In this document: positions 17,787 to 25,415 of the stretch, in pieces
Position numbering within the stretch: position 1 is the stretch's first letter
Layout: every line of letters starts with the position of its first letter
Assembly (NCBI RefSeq): GCF_000708595.2
Contig: NZ_JARP01000004.1
Span: 1-64,000 of the forward strand
Direction: 5' to 3'
From: Flavobacterium sp. KJJ
GTDB taxonomy: Bacteria; Bacteroidota; Bacteroidia; Flavobacteriales; Flavobacteriaceae
DNA length: 64,000 nucleotides
Position numbers and translations under genes: made by a program
The notes under the pieces: model-generated
Databases searched by the model: none
Told to the model about the DNA's origin: nothing
What the model saw: only the letters and a program-made list of their open reading frames with translations

Positions 17787-18737
17787 TTAATCGTGATTTT
17801 CTATTTGTTTATAAGCATCGATTACCTTTTTCACTAATCTATGACGCACGATATCTTTATCATCAAGATAAATAATTCCGATTCCGTCAACGTCTTTCAA
17901 AACCAAAATGGCTTCTTTAAGACCAGAAATAGTTCTGCGCGGCAAATCGACCTGTCCAGGATCACCCGTAATCATGAATTTGGCGTTTTTTCCCATACGG
18001 GTCAAAAACATTTTCATTTGCGAGTGTGTAGTATTTTGCGCTTCATCAAGAATTACAAAAGCGTTATCGAGTGTGCGCCCACGCATAAATGCCAATGGCG
18101 CAATCTGAATAATTCCTTTTAAAATGTAATCTTCGAGTTTTTCGTTTGGCAGCATATCACGCAAAGCATCATAAAGAGGCTGCATATACGGATCCAGTTT
18201 TTCTTTCATATCACCAGGCAAAAAACCAAGATTTTCTCCCGCTTCTACTGCTGGTCGGGTAAGAATGATCCTTTTTACTTCTTTGTCTTTAAGCGCTTTA
18301 ACAGCCATTGCTACGCCGGTGTACGTTTTTCCAGTTCCAGCTGGCCCGACAGCAAATACCATATCATTTTTCTTTATAGTATCTACCAATAGCTGCTGGT
18401 TAGGCGTCATGGCTTTTATTATTTTACCGCCCACTCCATGAACTAATATTTTGTCATGATCGTATGATTTTTTTTCATCCTGACCATCACTCATAATTAC
18501 GCGTTCAATTACATTGTCATCAATGTTGTTGTATCGGGTAAAATGAAGCATAAGCCTTTGAAATCTCTTTTCGAATTCATCTAAAACTTCTTTTTCGCCA
18601 AATGCTTTTAAAGTTGTCCCTCTTGCTACTATTTTAAGCTTTGGGTAATACTTTTTAATTATTTCAAGATGAGAGTCTTGAGCGCCCCAAAAGTCTTTTG
18701 GAGCGATGTCTATGAGCTCGATAATTCTTTCGTTCAA
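17787..18737 (-). CDS. PhoH family ATPase
   Basis: The product is 316 residues. The cytosolic PhoH-like P-loop ATPase core has Walker A GPAGTGKT (131-138) and Walker B FVILDEAQNT. It also has MTGDPGQVDLP-type and sensor-like motifs (FMITGDPGQ and LTRPAVEAGE). The N-terminal about 100 residues look like the KH-type region of this subfamily. PhoH-like proteins act in RNA metabolism with YbeY/YbeZ-type partners and in toxin systems, but no ybeY is adjacent here. It is monocistronic with a strong terminator and is divergent from the SAM hydrolase. Confidence 0.94.
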   Translation of the reverse strand: MNERIIELIDIAPKDFWGAQDSHLEIIKKYYPKLKIVARGTTLKAFGEKEVLDEFEKRFQRLMLHFTRYNNIDDNVIERVIMSDGQDEKKSYDHDKILVHGVGGKIIKAMTPNQQLLVDTIKKNDMVFAVGPAGTGKTYTGVAMAVKALKDKEVKRIILTRPAVEAGENLGFLPGDMKEKLDPYMQPLYDALRDMLPNEKLEDYILKGIIQIAPLAFMRGRTLDNAFVILDEAQNTTHSQMKMFLTRMGKNAKFMITGDPGQVDLPRRTISGLKEAILVLKDVDGIGIIYLDDKDIVRHRLVKKVIDAYKQIENHD

Positions 18738-18802
18738 ATGAGGTAATTTTAAATTAAAAATAAATCAGTTTTAATAAATCGGTGGTTGTCGGGTATCTTT
18801 TT

Positions 18803-18939
18803 AGTCTTAGTTTTTAGTCACAGTTACAGTTTTAAAAGAACAGTTAAATAAAATTTACTGAGCCATTTTTACTGCAATACTATTTTTCAAAATTCAATTC
18901 TTTTTTACGGACTGAAAACTGAAACTGAAAACTGAGACT
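18803..18939. repeat. Inverted-repeat element, family A
   Basis: Left arm AGTCTTAGTTTTTAGTCACA (from 18803) and right arm ending ACTGAAAACTGAGACT (at 18939) are imperfect inverted copies about 28 bases long. Iterations of ACTGAAA are visible in the right arm. A short relative is at 13798-13842. The architecture (long arms, AT-rich middle, no coding) suggests a non-autonomous or structural intergenic repeat. Confidence 0.6.
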
Positions 18940-18987
18940 AATATTATATTTTGTCTTTTCTTTCTTTCAATTTGCATTTACTATTAT

Positions 18988-18995
18988 TAGCTTTG
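18988..18995 (+). promoter_or_regulatory. -7 element for the SAM hydrolase gene
   Basis: TAGCTTTG matches TAnnTTTG, about 60 bases upstream of the ATG at 19055. No -33 TTG at normal spacing. Confidence 0.45.
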
Positions 18996-19054
18996 CATTT
19001 CTCAAATTTAATGAAAATTAGATTTAAATACTACCAATAGTTATAAACAAAATT

Positions 19055-19882
19055 ATGTCAATAATTACCCTTACTACTGATTACGGCTTAAAAGACCACT
19101 TTGTTGGTTCGCTGAAGGGTAAAATACTTTCTGAATATTCAGAGGTTCAAATTGTTGACATTTCGCACGATATTGATCCGTTCAACACTGCTGAGGCGAG
19201 TTATATAATTGGAGCTTCTTATTTAAGCTTTCCAAAAGGAACTGTGCATCTAATTGGAGTCGATATCGAGCGCAATAAAGAGAATCTGCATATAGCCATG
19301 CAATGGAACGATCATTACTTTATTTGTGCCGATAATGGTATTTTAAGTATGCTTACGCAGAAAATTGTCCCGCAGAAAATTGTTGCCATAAACATACACG
19401 ACCGTTTTCCGAGTGAATCGAGCGATTTAGATATTTTTATTCAAGTGGCCTGCCATCTTGCAAAAGGCGGATTATTGAATGTTATTGGTAAAGAAATTGC
19501 GGAGATCAAACAAATTACAGAATTACAGGCTGTTCTTTCAAACGACGGAAATTCACTAAAAGGATATGTAATTTATATTGATCATTTCGGAAACGTTGTA
19601 ACCAACATTTCAAAACAACAATTTTTAGAAGTGGCAAAAGGCCGTCCTTACGAAATTGTGATGAAACCAAAAAGCATCAAAACCATTTTGCCAAATTACT
19701 CTGCAATTGCTACTTCTGAGAAATATCCGATAAAAACCTATGAAGGCGAAAAACTGGCCATTTTTAACGAAGCTGGTTTTCTCGAAATTGCTATTTTTAG
19801 AAGTAATCCATCAAAAGTAGGTTCTGCCAATAGTTTGTTGGGATTGAATTATCGTGATGTGATTACGATTCAGTTTTCTTAG
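19055..19882 (+). CDS. S-adenosyl-L-methionine hydrolase (DUF62 family)
   Basis: The product is 275 residues. The N-terminus ITLTTDYGLKDHFVGSLKG is the DUF62 signature, with the conserved Asp in TDYG. HDIDPFN follows, then GVDIERN, and the C-terminal half carries GYVIYIDHFGNVVTNI, a hallmark of this family. These enzymes use a hydroxide to cleave SAM to adenosine and methionine and are relatives of fluorinase. It is cytosolic and monocistronic. It is followed by a hairpin at 19993-20020. Confidence 0.93.
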   Translation: MSIITLTTDYGLKDHFVGSLKGKILSEYSEVQIVDISHDIDPFNTAEASYIIGASYLSFPKGTVHLIGVDIERNKENLHIAMQWNDHYFICADNGILSMLTQKIVPQKIVAINIHDRFPSESSDLDIFIQVACHLAKGGLLNVIGKEIAEIKQITELQAVLSNDGNSLKGYVIYIDHFGNVVTNISKQQFLEVAKGRPYEIVMKPKSIKTILPNYSAIATSEKYPIKTYEGEKLAIFNEAGFLEIAIFRSNPSKVGSANSLLGLNYRDVITIQFS

Positions 19883-19992
19883 ATTTTTTTTATTTAAATG
19901 GCTTGCAGATTTTGCCGATTGATCGAATTTACATTATTATTTATTCTTTTTTTGCCGTTAAAAACAAGCCAATTATTTACTGCATTATAAAA

Positions 19993-20020
19993 ATAGCCCG
20001 AGTTTGAAACCGAGGGCTAT
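19993..20020 (+). terminator. Terminator after the SAM hydrolase gene
   Basis: Stem ATAGCCC (19993-19999) and GGGCTAT (20014-20020) around a 14-base loop. The T tract is weak, so efficiency is uncertain. Confidence 0.55.
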
Positions 20021-20094
20021 GTTTGAAATATCAATCTAAAAAACGATGAATTTATAATATTTTATTTTTTTCTAAAAACAACAATCAATTTTGG

Positions 20095-20102
20095 TATTTT
20101 TG
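20095..20102 (+). promoter_or_regulatory. -7 element for the monooxygenase-like gene
   Basis: TATTTTTG matches TAnnTTTG, about 55 bases upstream of the ATG at 20157. Confidence 0.5.
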
Positions 20103-20156
20103 CCCACCTGAAACAGCATTTAGAAAATCTAAAACCTGAAATATAAAATTGAATAC

Positions 20157-20453
20157 ATGTTTGTTCGAATAGTTAAAATGAGTTTTCATGAAGAAAAAAT
20201 TCCTGATTTTCTGGAGAATTTTGAAACCGTGAAAGACAAAATACGAAATGCAGAAGGAAATCGTTTTTTAGAATTGTATCAGGACAAAAATGACAAATGC
20301 ATATTTTTCACGTATAGTTATTGGGAAACCGAAGAAGATTTAGAAAATTACAGAAAATCTGAACTGTTTAACACCGTTTGGGATTTTACAAAGAGATTAT
20401 TCAACGCAAAGCCAGAAGCTTGGAGCGTAGATAAAGTGGTTTCTTTAGTTTAA
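20157..20453 (+). CDS. ABM-domain protein (antibiotic biosynthesis monooxygenase-like)
   Basis: The product is 98 residues with a single dimeric alpha/beta-barrel (ABM) fold: VRIVKMSFHEEKIPDFLENF at the start, GNRFLELYQDKNDKCIFFTYSYWETEEDLENYRKSELF in the middle. The conserved F-x-Y-x-x-W-E pattern is typical. Members include quinol monooxygenases, haem-degrading proteins and proteins of unknown role, and the sequence does not decide between them. It is monocistronic and lies just before an inverted-repeat element and gldF. Confidence 0.85.
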   Translation: MFVRIVKMSFHEEKIPDFLENFETVKDKIRNAEGNRFLELYQDKNDKCIFFTYSYWETEEDLENYRKSELFNTVWDFTKRLFNAKPEAWSVDKVVSLV

Positions 20454-20457
20454 AATT

Positions 20458-20590
20458 GTTTCAGGTTTCAGGTTTAAAGTTATATGCTGGAACTGAAATT
20501 AGGGACGATTTAAACGCAAAGAACGCAAATAATATAATTATAAAGTTTTAAAACAAAGTTCGCAAAGTAAAGCAACTTGAAACCTGAAAC
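20458..20590. repeat. Inverted-repeat element, family B
   Basis: The left arm begins GTTTCAGGTTTCAGG (20458-) and the right arm is AACTTGAAACCTGAAAC (20574-20590). The interior holds CGCAAAG-type units (ACGCAAAGAACGCAAAT, TTCGCAAAG). Two relatives lie at 24408-24593 and 25258-25377. It separates the ABM gene from gldF. Confidence 0.6.
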
Positions 20591-20614
20591 AACAAAAAAC
20601 TTGAAACAAAATAT

Positions 20615-21340
20615 ATGAAGTCTATAATTTTACGAGAAATAAAATCCTTTTTTGGCTCTCCTATTGGCTACTTGGTCATTGCTATTTTCTTAATCAGCAA
20701 CGGACTGTTTTTATGGGTTTTTGAAGGAGATTACAACATCTTAAATACGGGTTATGCCGATTTGACTCCGTTTTTCACTTTAGCACCCTGGATTTTGATT
20801 TTTCTGATTCCGGCCGTGACGATGAGAAGTTTCTCTGATGAAAAAAAACAAGGAACGCTTGAATTGCTTTTAACCAAACCATTATCAATTTGGGAAATTG
20901 TAAATGGGAAATTTTTTGGTTCCCTGCTTCTAATTGTTTTAGCTATTATTCCAACTTTTATTTATGTAAAAGTAATCTCGAATTTAGGTCTTCCAGAAGG
21001 AAATATCGATATGGGAAGCACAATTGGTTCTTATTTTGGATTATTATTTTTAATTGCTTCTTATTCCGCAATAGGGATCTTTACATCTACCCTGTCAGAA
21101 AATCAAATTGTTGCTTTTATCATTGCCGTTTTTCTGTGTTTTTTCTTTTATTTTGGTTTTGAAGGAATAGCTTCATTAGTTCCTGGCGTTTCTGGAATTG
21201 TTTCTGCATTGGGAATGCAAGATCATTTTAAAAGTATGAGCCGAGGCGTTATTGATACGCGTGATGTTATTTACTTTTTAAGCATCTCTATATTGTTTTT
21301 ATCTTTTACCGTTTATCAATTAAAATCTTTTAAAGCGTAA
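20615..21340 (+). CDS. gldF: Gliding motility ABC transporter permease GldF
   Basis: The product is 241 residues with six TM segments, and the sequence is that of GldF. ILREIKSFFGSPIGYLVIAI is the start and RSFSDEKKQGTLELLLTKPL a conserved cytoplasmic loop of ABC-2 permeases. GldF and GldG, with the ATPase GldA encoded elsewhere, are required for gliding in F. johnsoniae, though the transported substrate is not established. The stop overlaps the start of gldG by one base (TAATG), so the two are coupled. Confidence 0.96.
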   Translation: MKSIILREIKSFFGSPIGYLVIAIFLISNGLFLWVFEGDYNILNTGYADLTPFFTLAPWILIFLIPAVTMRSFSDEKKQGTLELLLTKPLSIWEIVNGKFFGSLLLIVLAIIPTFIYVKVISNLGLPEGNIDMGSTIGSYFGLLFLIASYSAIGIFTSTLSENQIVAFIIAVFLCFFFYFGFEGIASLVPGVSGIVSALGMQDHFKSMSRGVIDTRDVIYFLSISILFLSFTVYQLKSFKA

Positions 21341-23025
21341 TGAAACCTTCTAATCAACAAAATATCAAAATATTAGGTATCACCGTTTTCGTTTTAATTG
21401 TTTTAAATGCATTAGGAAGTTTATTTTTCCACCGATTTGATTTAACAAAAGACAAACGATATACTTTATCTGAAACTTCTCTGCAAATTGTAAAACAGGT
21501 TAAAAATCCGCTTTCTATAAAGATCTATATGCAAGGCGATTTGCCAGCAGATTTTAGACGCTTACAGCAGGAAACGAAGCAATTACTAGAAGAATTTCAA
21601 GCTTATAATAAAAATATAGTTTTTGAATTCGTAAACCCGCTAGAAAACGGAGAAGAAAGCATGGACGTGGTAAAATCACTTTACCAAAAAGGCATGACTC
21701 CTATAAATATTACTGTTGACGATAAAGGAAAACAATCTCAAGCAATGGTTTTTCCTTGGGCAGTTGCCGTTTATGATAATAAAGAAGTTAATATTCCATT
21801 GTTGAAAAACATCATGGGCGCTTCGACAACGAAAAAAGTAATTGGATCCATTCAGCATTTAGAATATTCAATTGCAGATGCTATTAATAAAATTACAAAA
21901 GCCAAACAAAAAAAGGTAGCTATTATAAAAGGAAATGGCGAAATCAACGAAGTTCACATTGCAAAAATGTTGATGCAAATCCGCGAAAGCTATTATATCG
22001 GACCTTTTACTTTAGATTCAGTAGCTCAAAATCCAAACGGAACTTTAGACGCTTTGAAGAAATATGATTTAGCCATTATCTCAAAACCAACTCAAACTTT
22101 TACTGATGAAGAAAAACAGGTTTTAGACCAGTTCATCATGAACGGCGGTAAAACTTTATGGCTGATTGATCAAGTTGCAGCAGACATGGACAGTCTTTAC
22201 AATCAAGCTGGAGCGACGTTGGCATACCCGAGAGATTTGAATTTGAATGATATGTTCTTTAAATATGGATTCAGAATTAATCCTGATTTAGTTAAAGATG
22301 AACAAGGAAGTCCAATAAAATTAGCAACTGGAGAACAAGGAAGCGCAACTCAATATCAAGATTTTGTTTGGAAATTTGCACCTCAGGTTTACCCGACAAG
22401 CAAACACCCAATTGTAAAAAATTTAGGCGGTATCAGATTTGATTTTGCGAGTCCGATCGACACTTTAAAAAACGGAATCAAAAAGACGGTTTTATTACAA
22501 TCTTCTCAATATTCTAAAACGATCGGAACTCCATCTGAAATTAATTTAAATAGTGTAACCGAACAGACTTCACCTCAAGAATATGTGAATAAAGGAAATT
22601 TACCGCTTTCTGTTTTGTTAGAAGGAAGTTTTCATTCGGCATTTGAGAATCGTGTTTTGCCTTTCAAGGAAAATTCATTTCAGTCAAAAGGAAAACCAAA
22701 CAAAATGATTGTAATTGCTGATGGAGATTTGGCCAGAAATCAATTAGACAAAAACATGATGCCAGTTGAGTTAGGTTATGACCAGCGTACAGGAAACCTT
22801 TATGATAATAAAGATTTTATCATGAACTGCATCAATTATTTGTTAGATGATACCGGACTTATTAACATTAGAAGCAAAGATGTTGACTTGCCTTTATTAG
22901 ATAAAGAGAAAGTTTATGAAAACTATACATTAACACAATTCATAACTATCGGACTTCCAATTCTAATTTTATTGGTTTTTGGACTTGTATTTACTTACTT
23001 GAGAAAAAGAAAATACAGTAAATAG
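21340..23025 (+). CDS. gldG: Gliding motility ABC transporter component GldG
   Basis: The product is 561 residues: one N-terminal TM (about 12-30), a large periplasmic GldG/DUF4350-like region, and one C-terminal TM (about 530-552) with a short basic tail (LRKRKYSK). RFDLTKDKRYTLSETS is the family N-terminal signature. It is the partner of GldF in the Gld ABC transporter for gliding. It is translationally coupled to gldF and followed by the independent dnaN promoter. Confidence 0.96.
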   Translation: MKPSNQQNIKILGITVFVLIVLNALGSLFFHRFDLTKDKRYTLSETSLQIVKQVKNPLSIKIYMQGDLPADFRRLQQETKQLLEEFQAYNKNIVFEFVNPLENGEESMDVVKSLYQKGMTPINITVDDKGKQSQAMVFPWAVAVYDNKEVNIPLLKNIMGASTTKKVIGSIQHLEYSIADAINKITKAKQKKVAIIKGNGEINEVHIAKMLMQIRESYYIGPFTLDSVAQNPNGTLDALKKYDLAIISKPTQTFTDEEKQVLDQFIMNGGKTLWLIDQVAADMDSLYNQAGATLAYPRDLNLNDMFFKYGFRINPDLVKDEQGSPIKLATGEQGSATQYQDFVWKFAPQVYPTSKHPIVKNLGGIRFDFASPIDTLKNGIKKTVLLQSSQYSKTIGTPSEINLNSVTEQTSPQEYVNKGNLPLSVLLEGSFHSAFENRVLPFKENSFQSKGKPNKMIVIADGDLARNQLDKNMMPVELGYDQRTGNLYDNKDFIMNCINYLLDDTGLINIRSKDVDLPLLDKEKVYENYTLTQFITIGLPILILLVFGLVFTYLRKRKYSK

Positions 23026-23040
23026 ATGTTAATAAAAAAA

Positions 23041-23072
23041 TTGCGAAAGTAAGATTGTTTACGATATATTTG
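23041..23072 (+). promoter_or_regulatory. dnaN promoter
   Basis: TTG (23041-23043), 21 bases, then TATATTTG (23065-23072). The leader is about 55 bases. It begins just after the gldG stop codon. Confidence 0.7.
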
Positions 23073-23132
23073 TAATCCGTATATTTAGCCTGCAAATTGC
23101 TAAAAAACACATCAAAAAATAAAACAAAACAG

Positions 23133-24251
23133 ATGAAATTTATAGTATCGAGTTCGTACTTATTAAAACAATTACAAGTTTTAGGTAGTGTAATTAACAG
23201 TAACAATACGTTGCCAATTTTAGACAACTTTTTATTTGAACTAGACAATGATGCCTTGACTGTTTCGGCTTCAGATCTTGAAACTACAATGTCAGCAACA
23301 TTATCAATCGATTCTAAAAGTAAAGGAAGCGTAGCTGTGCCTGCAAAGCTTTTACTTGAAATTTTAAAAACGTTTCCAGAACAGCCTTTAACTTTTACAG
23401 TTGAAGATAACAATACAGTTGAAATTAGTTCTAATTCAGGAAAATATGCATTAGCATATGCTGCTGGAGAAGAATTTCCTAAATCAGTAAGTCTTGAAGA
23501 TCCGTCTGTAACTTTGGTTCCTGCCGATGTTTTGGCAACTGCAGTAAGCAAAACGATTTTTGCTGCCGGAAATGATGATTTACGCCCTGTAATGTCTGGC
23601 GTTTTCTTTCAGTTTTCGCCAGAAGGCTTGACTTTTGTTGCAACTGATGCTCACAAATTGGTAAAATATGCTCGTACAGATGTGAAAGCCTCTCAAGTAG
23701 CTGATTTTATTATGCCAAAGAAACCTTTGAATATTTTGAAAAGTATTTTAGGAAGTTCTGATGCTGAAGTAAAAATTGAATACAACGATTCGAATGCGAC
23801 TTTCTCATTCGATAATTATATTTTAATGTGTCGTTTGATCGACGGAAAATACCCAAATTACGAAGCGGTAATTCCAAAAGAAAATCCAAACAAATTAATG
23901 ATTGACCGTTCTTTATTTTTAAGTTCTGTTCGTCGTGTTGCTATTTTCTCAAACAAAACTACACACCAAATTCGTTTGAAAATTGCCGGAGCAGAATTAA
24001 ACGTTTCTGCTGAAGATATTGATTACTCAAACAAAGCCGAAGAAAGATTGACTTGTGATTATCAAGGAGATGACTTGCAAATTGGTTTCAATTCACGTTT
24101 CTTAACTGAAATGTTGACCAACTTACAATCTGACATGATTATGTTGGAAATGTCATTACCAAACAGAGCTGGAATTCTAACTCCAGTTGATGGTTTAGAA
24201 GAAGGCGAAACTGTAACAATGCTGGTAATGCCCGTAATGTTAAATAGTTAA
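23133..24251 (+). CDS. dnaN: DNA polymerase III beta subunit (sliding clamp)
   Basis: The product is 372 residues, the standard length for DnaN, with three repeated clamp domains. The N-terminus MKFIVSSSYLLKQLQVLGSV and the C-terminal segment ending VMPVMLN are typical. NNTLPILDNFLF and GVFFQFSPEGLTFVATDAHKLV are conserved. It is the processivity ring for replication and repair. The ATG at 23133 was chosen because it matches the family start. A longer frame from 23097 is not supported. It is monocistronic and far from dnaA, as is usual in Flavobacterium. Confidence 0.97.
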   Translation: MKFIVSSSYLLKQLQVLGSVINSNNTLPILDNFLFELDNDALTVSASDLETTMSATLSIDSKSKGSVAVPAKLLLEILKTFPEQPLTFTVEDNNTVEISSNSGKYALAYAAGEEFPKSVSLEDPSVTLVPADVLATAVSKTIFAAGNDDLRPVMSGVFFQFSPEGLTFVATDAHKLVKYARTDVKASQVADFIMPKKPLNILKSILGSSDAEVKIEYNDSNATFSFDNYILMCRLIDGKYPNYEAVIPKENPNKLMIDRSLFLSSVRRVAIFSNKTTHQIRLKIAGAELNVSAEDIDYSNKAEERLTCDYQGDDLQIGFNSRFLTEMLTNLQSDMIMLEMSLPNRAGILTPVDGLEEGETVTMLVMPVMLNS

Positions 24252-24353
24252 CATCAAAACTTCTTTTTGTTACAGGGATTTTTTTTAGTTTCAAATTAAA
24301 GACATATCATTGTAAAAAAAAACATCGCTATTAACCAACCATTTTTTATACCT

Positions 24354-24389
24354 AAAAACCGCAATTCTGATAAAGAGTTGCGGTTTTTT
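24354..24389 (+). terminator. dnaN terminator
   Basis: Stem AAAAACCGCAA (24354-24364) and TTGCGGTTTTTT (24378-24389), running into a T tract. Strong intrinsic terminator. Confidence 0.88.
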
Positions 24390-24407
24390 ATTTTAGGTGA
24401 GTTTTTT

Positions 24408-24593
24408 GTTTCAGGTTCCATGTCTCAAGTTGAAATGCGATTATAGTTTGTGCTGATTTTTACCGCAAAGCACGCAAAGTTTTTTGTGCTCAGATTTTAT
24501 TCACAAACGTGAAGAGCGCAAAGCTTTGCGTAAGAACTTAGCGAACCTTGCGTAGACCTTTGCGTACTTTGCGGTTGAATTGAAACCTGAAAC
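24408..24593. repeat. Inverted-repeat element, family B, longest copy
   Basis: Outer arms are GTTTCAGGTT (24408-24417) and AACCTGAAAC (24584-24593). Inner arms ACCGCAAAGCACGCAAAG (24462-24479) and CTTTGCGTACTTTGCGGT (24558-24575) match at 17 of 18 positions. More GCAAAG/CTTTGC units lie between them. It could fold into a long cruciform. Confidence 0.7.
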
Positions 24594-24611
24594 ATTTTTT
24601 CTTTAACTTTG
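24580..24611 (+). promoter_or_regulatory. Promoter of the DsbA-like gene
   Basis: TTG (24580-24582), 21 bases, TAACTTTG (24604-24611). Only TAGT separates it from the ATG at 24616, so the transcript would be leaderless or nearly so. Confidence 0.7.
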
Positions 24612-24615
24612 TAGT

Positions 24616-25245
24616 ATGAAAATAGAAATTTGGTCGGACATCATGTGTCCGTTTTGTTATATCGGAAAAAGACAATTGGAAACGGCTTTGGAACAGTTTC
24701 CTAATGATGAAATTGAAATTGAGTGGAAAAGTTTTCAGCTTGATCCAACTATTACGCCTCAATCAGGAAAAGATGTTTATACGTTTTTAGCTGAACGAAA
24801 AGGAATTTCAGTTGAACAATCTAAAGAAATGCATAAAGGTGTCGTAGACCGCGCAAAAAGCGTTGGTTTAGATTATCACTTTGACAAAGCAATTATCTCA
24901 AATTCGTTAACATCTCATCGAATTATACAATTGGCTAAAAGTAAAAAATTAGGCGATGAGATGGAAGAGATTTTCTTTAAAGCTTATTTTACAGAAGGAC
25001 GAGATTTAAATGATGGCCCAACCTTAATAGAATTGGCTGTAAAAGCTGGTTTAGATCAGAATCACGTTTTAGAAGTTCTAAAAGATGAAAACTTATTTTT
25101 AAAAGAGGTCAAAGCTGATATTACCGAAGCCCAGGAAATTGGCGTACAAGGTGTTCCGTTTTTTGTTTTTGATCGAAAATACGCTGTTTCTGGCGCTCAG
25201 CCAGTCGAAGCTTTTGTGAATACTATTAAGGAAGTGCTTAAATAA
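24616..25245 (+). CDS. DsbA-family oxidoreductase (FrnE type)
   Basis: The product is 209 residues with a thioredoxin fold and a helical insert. The active site is C11-P-F-C14 in SDIMCPFCYIGK and the cis-proline region is GVQGVPFFVFDRKYAVSGAQ. There is no signal peptide, so it is cytosolic like FrnE/DSBA-like dithiol oxidoreductases (2-hydroxychromene isomerase relatives). Its partner is not apparent from neighbours. The start fits the family and lies 4 bases after the -7 element. Confidence 0.93.
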   Translation: MKIEIWSDIMCPFCYIGKRQLETALEQFPNDEIEIEWKSFQLDPTITPQSGKDVYTFLAERKGISVEQSKEMHKGVVDRAKSVGLDYHFDKAIISNSLTSHRIIQLAKSKKLGDEMEEIFFKAYFTEGRDLNDGPTLIELAVKAGLDQNHVLEVLKDENLFLKEVKADITEAQEIGVQGVPFFVFDRKYAVSGAQPVEAFVNTIKEVLK

Positions 25246-25257
25246 TTTTAGATTTTA

Positions 25258-25377
25258 GATTAACCGTAAAGCACGCAAAGGTCTACGCAAAGTTCTCGAA
25301 GTTTAGATAAAGCTTTGCGAACTTTTCGATTTTATCAAACGTGCGAATAAGAATTTTTGCGTGCTTTGAGGTTAATC
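25258..25377. repeat. Inverted-repeat element, family B
   Basis: Arms GATTAACCGTAAAGCACGCA (from 25258) and TTTTGCGTGCTTTGAGGTTA (from 25355) pair almost fully. GCAAAG/CTTTGC units fill the interior. It lies between convergent genes and could end transcription in both directions. Confidence 0.65.
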
Positions 25378-25415
25378 CCCACTAGATCAAAATCTCAACT
25401 CTAAACTCTAAAATC

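Larger units (their letters stand above)
18738..19054. other. Intergenic region with a family A repeat
   Basis: 317 bases between divergent phoH and the SAM hydrolase gene. It holds the inverted-repeat element at 18803-18939 and a plus-strand -7 element TAGCTTTG at 18988-18995. No coding frame was seen. Confidence 0.6.
24252..24615. other. Intergenic region with terminator, family B repeat and promoter
   Basis: 364 bases holding the dnaN terminator (24354-24389), the inverted-repeat element (24408-24593) and the promoter of the DsbA-like gene (24580-24611), whose -33 element lies inside the right arm of the repeat. No coding frame was convincing. Confidence 0.7.
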
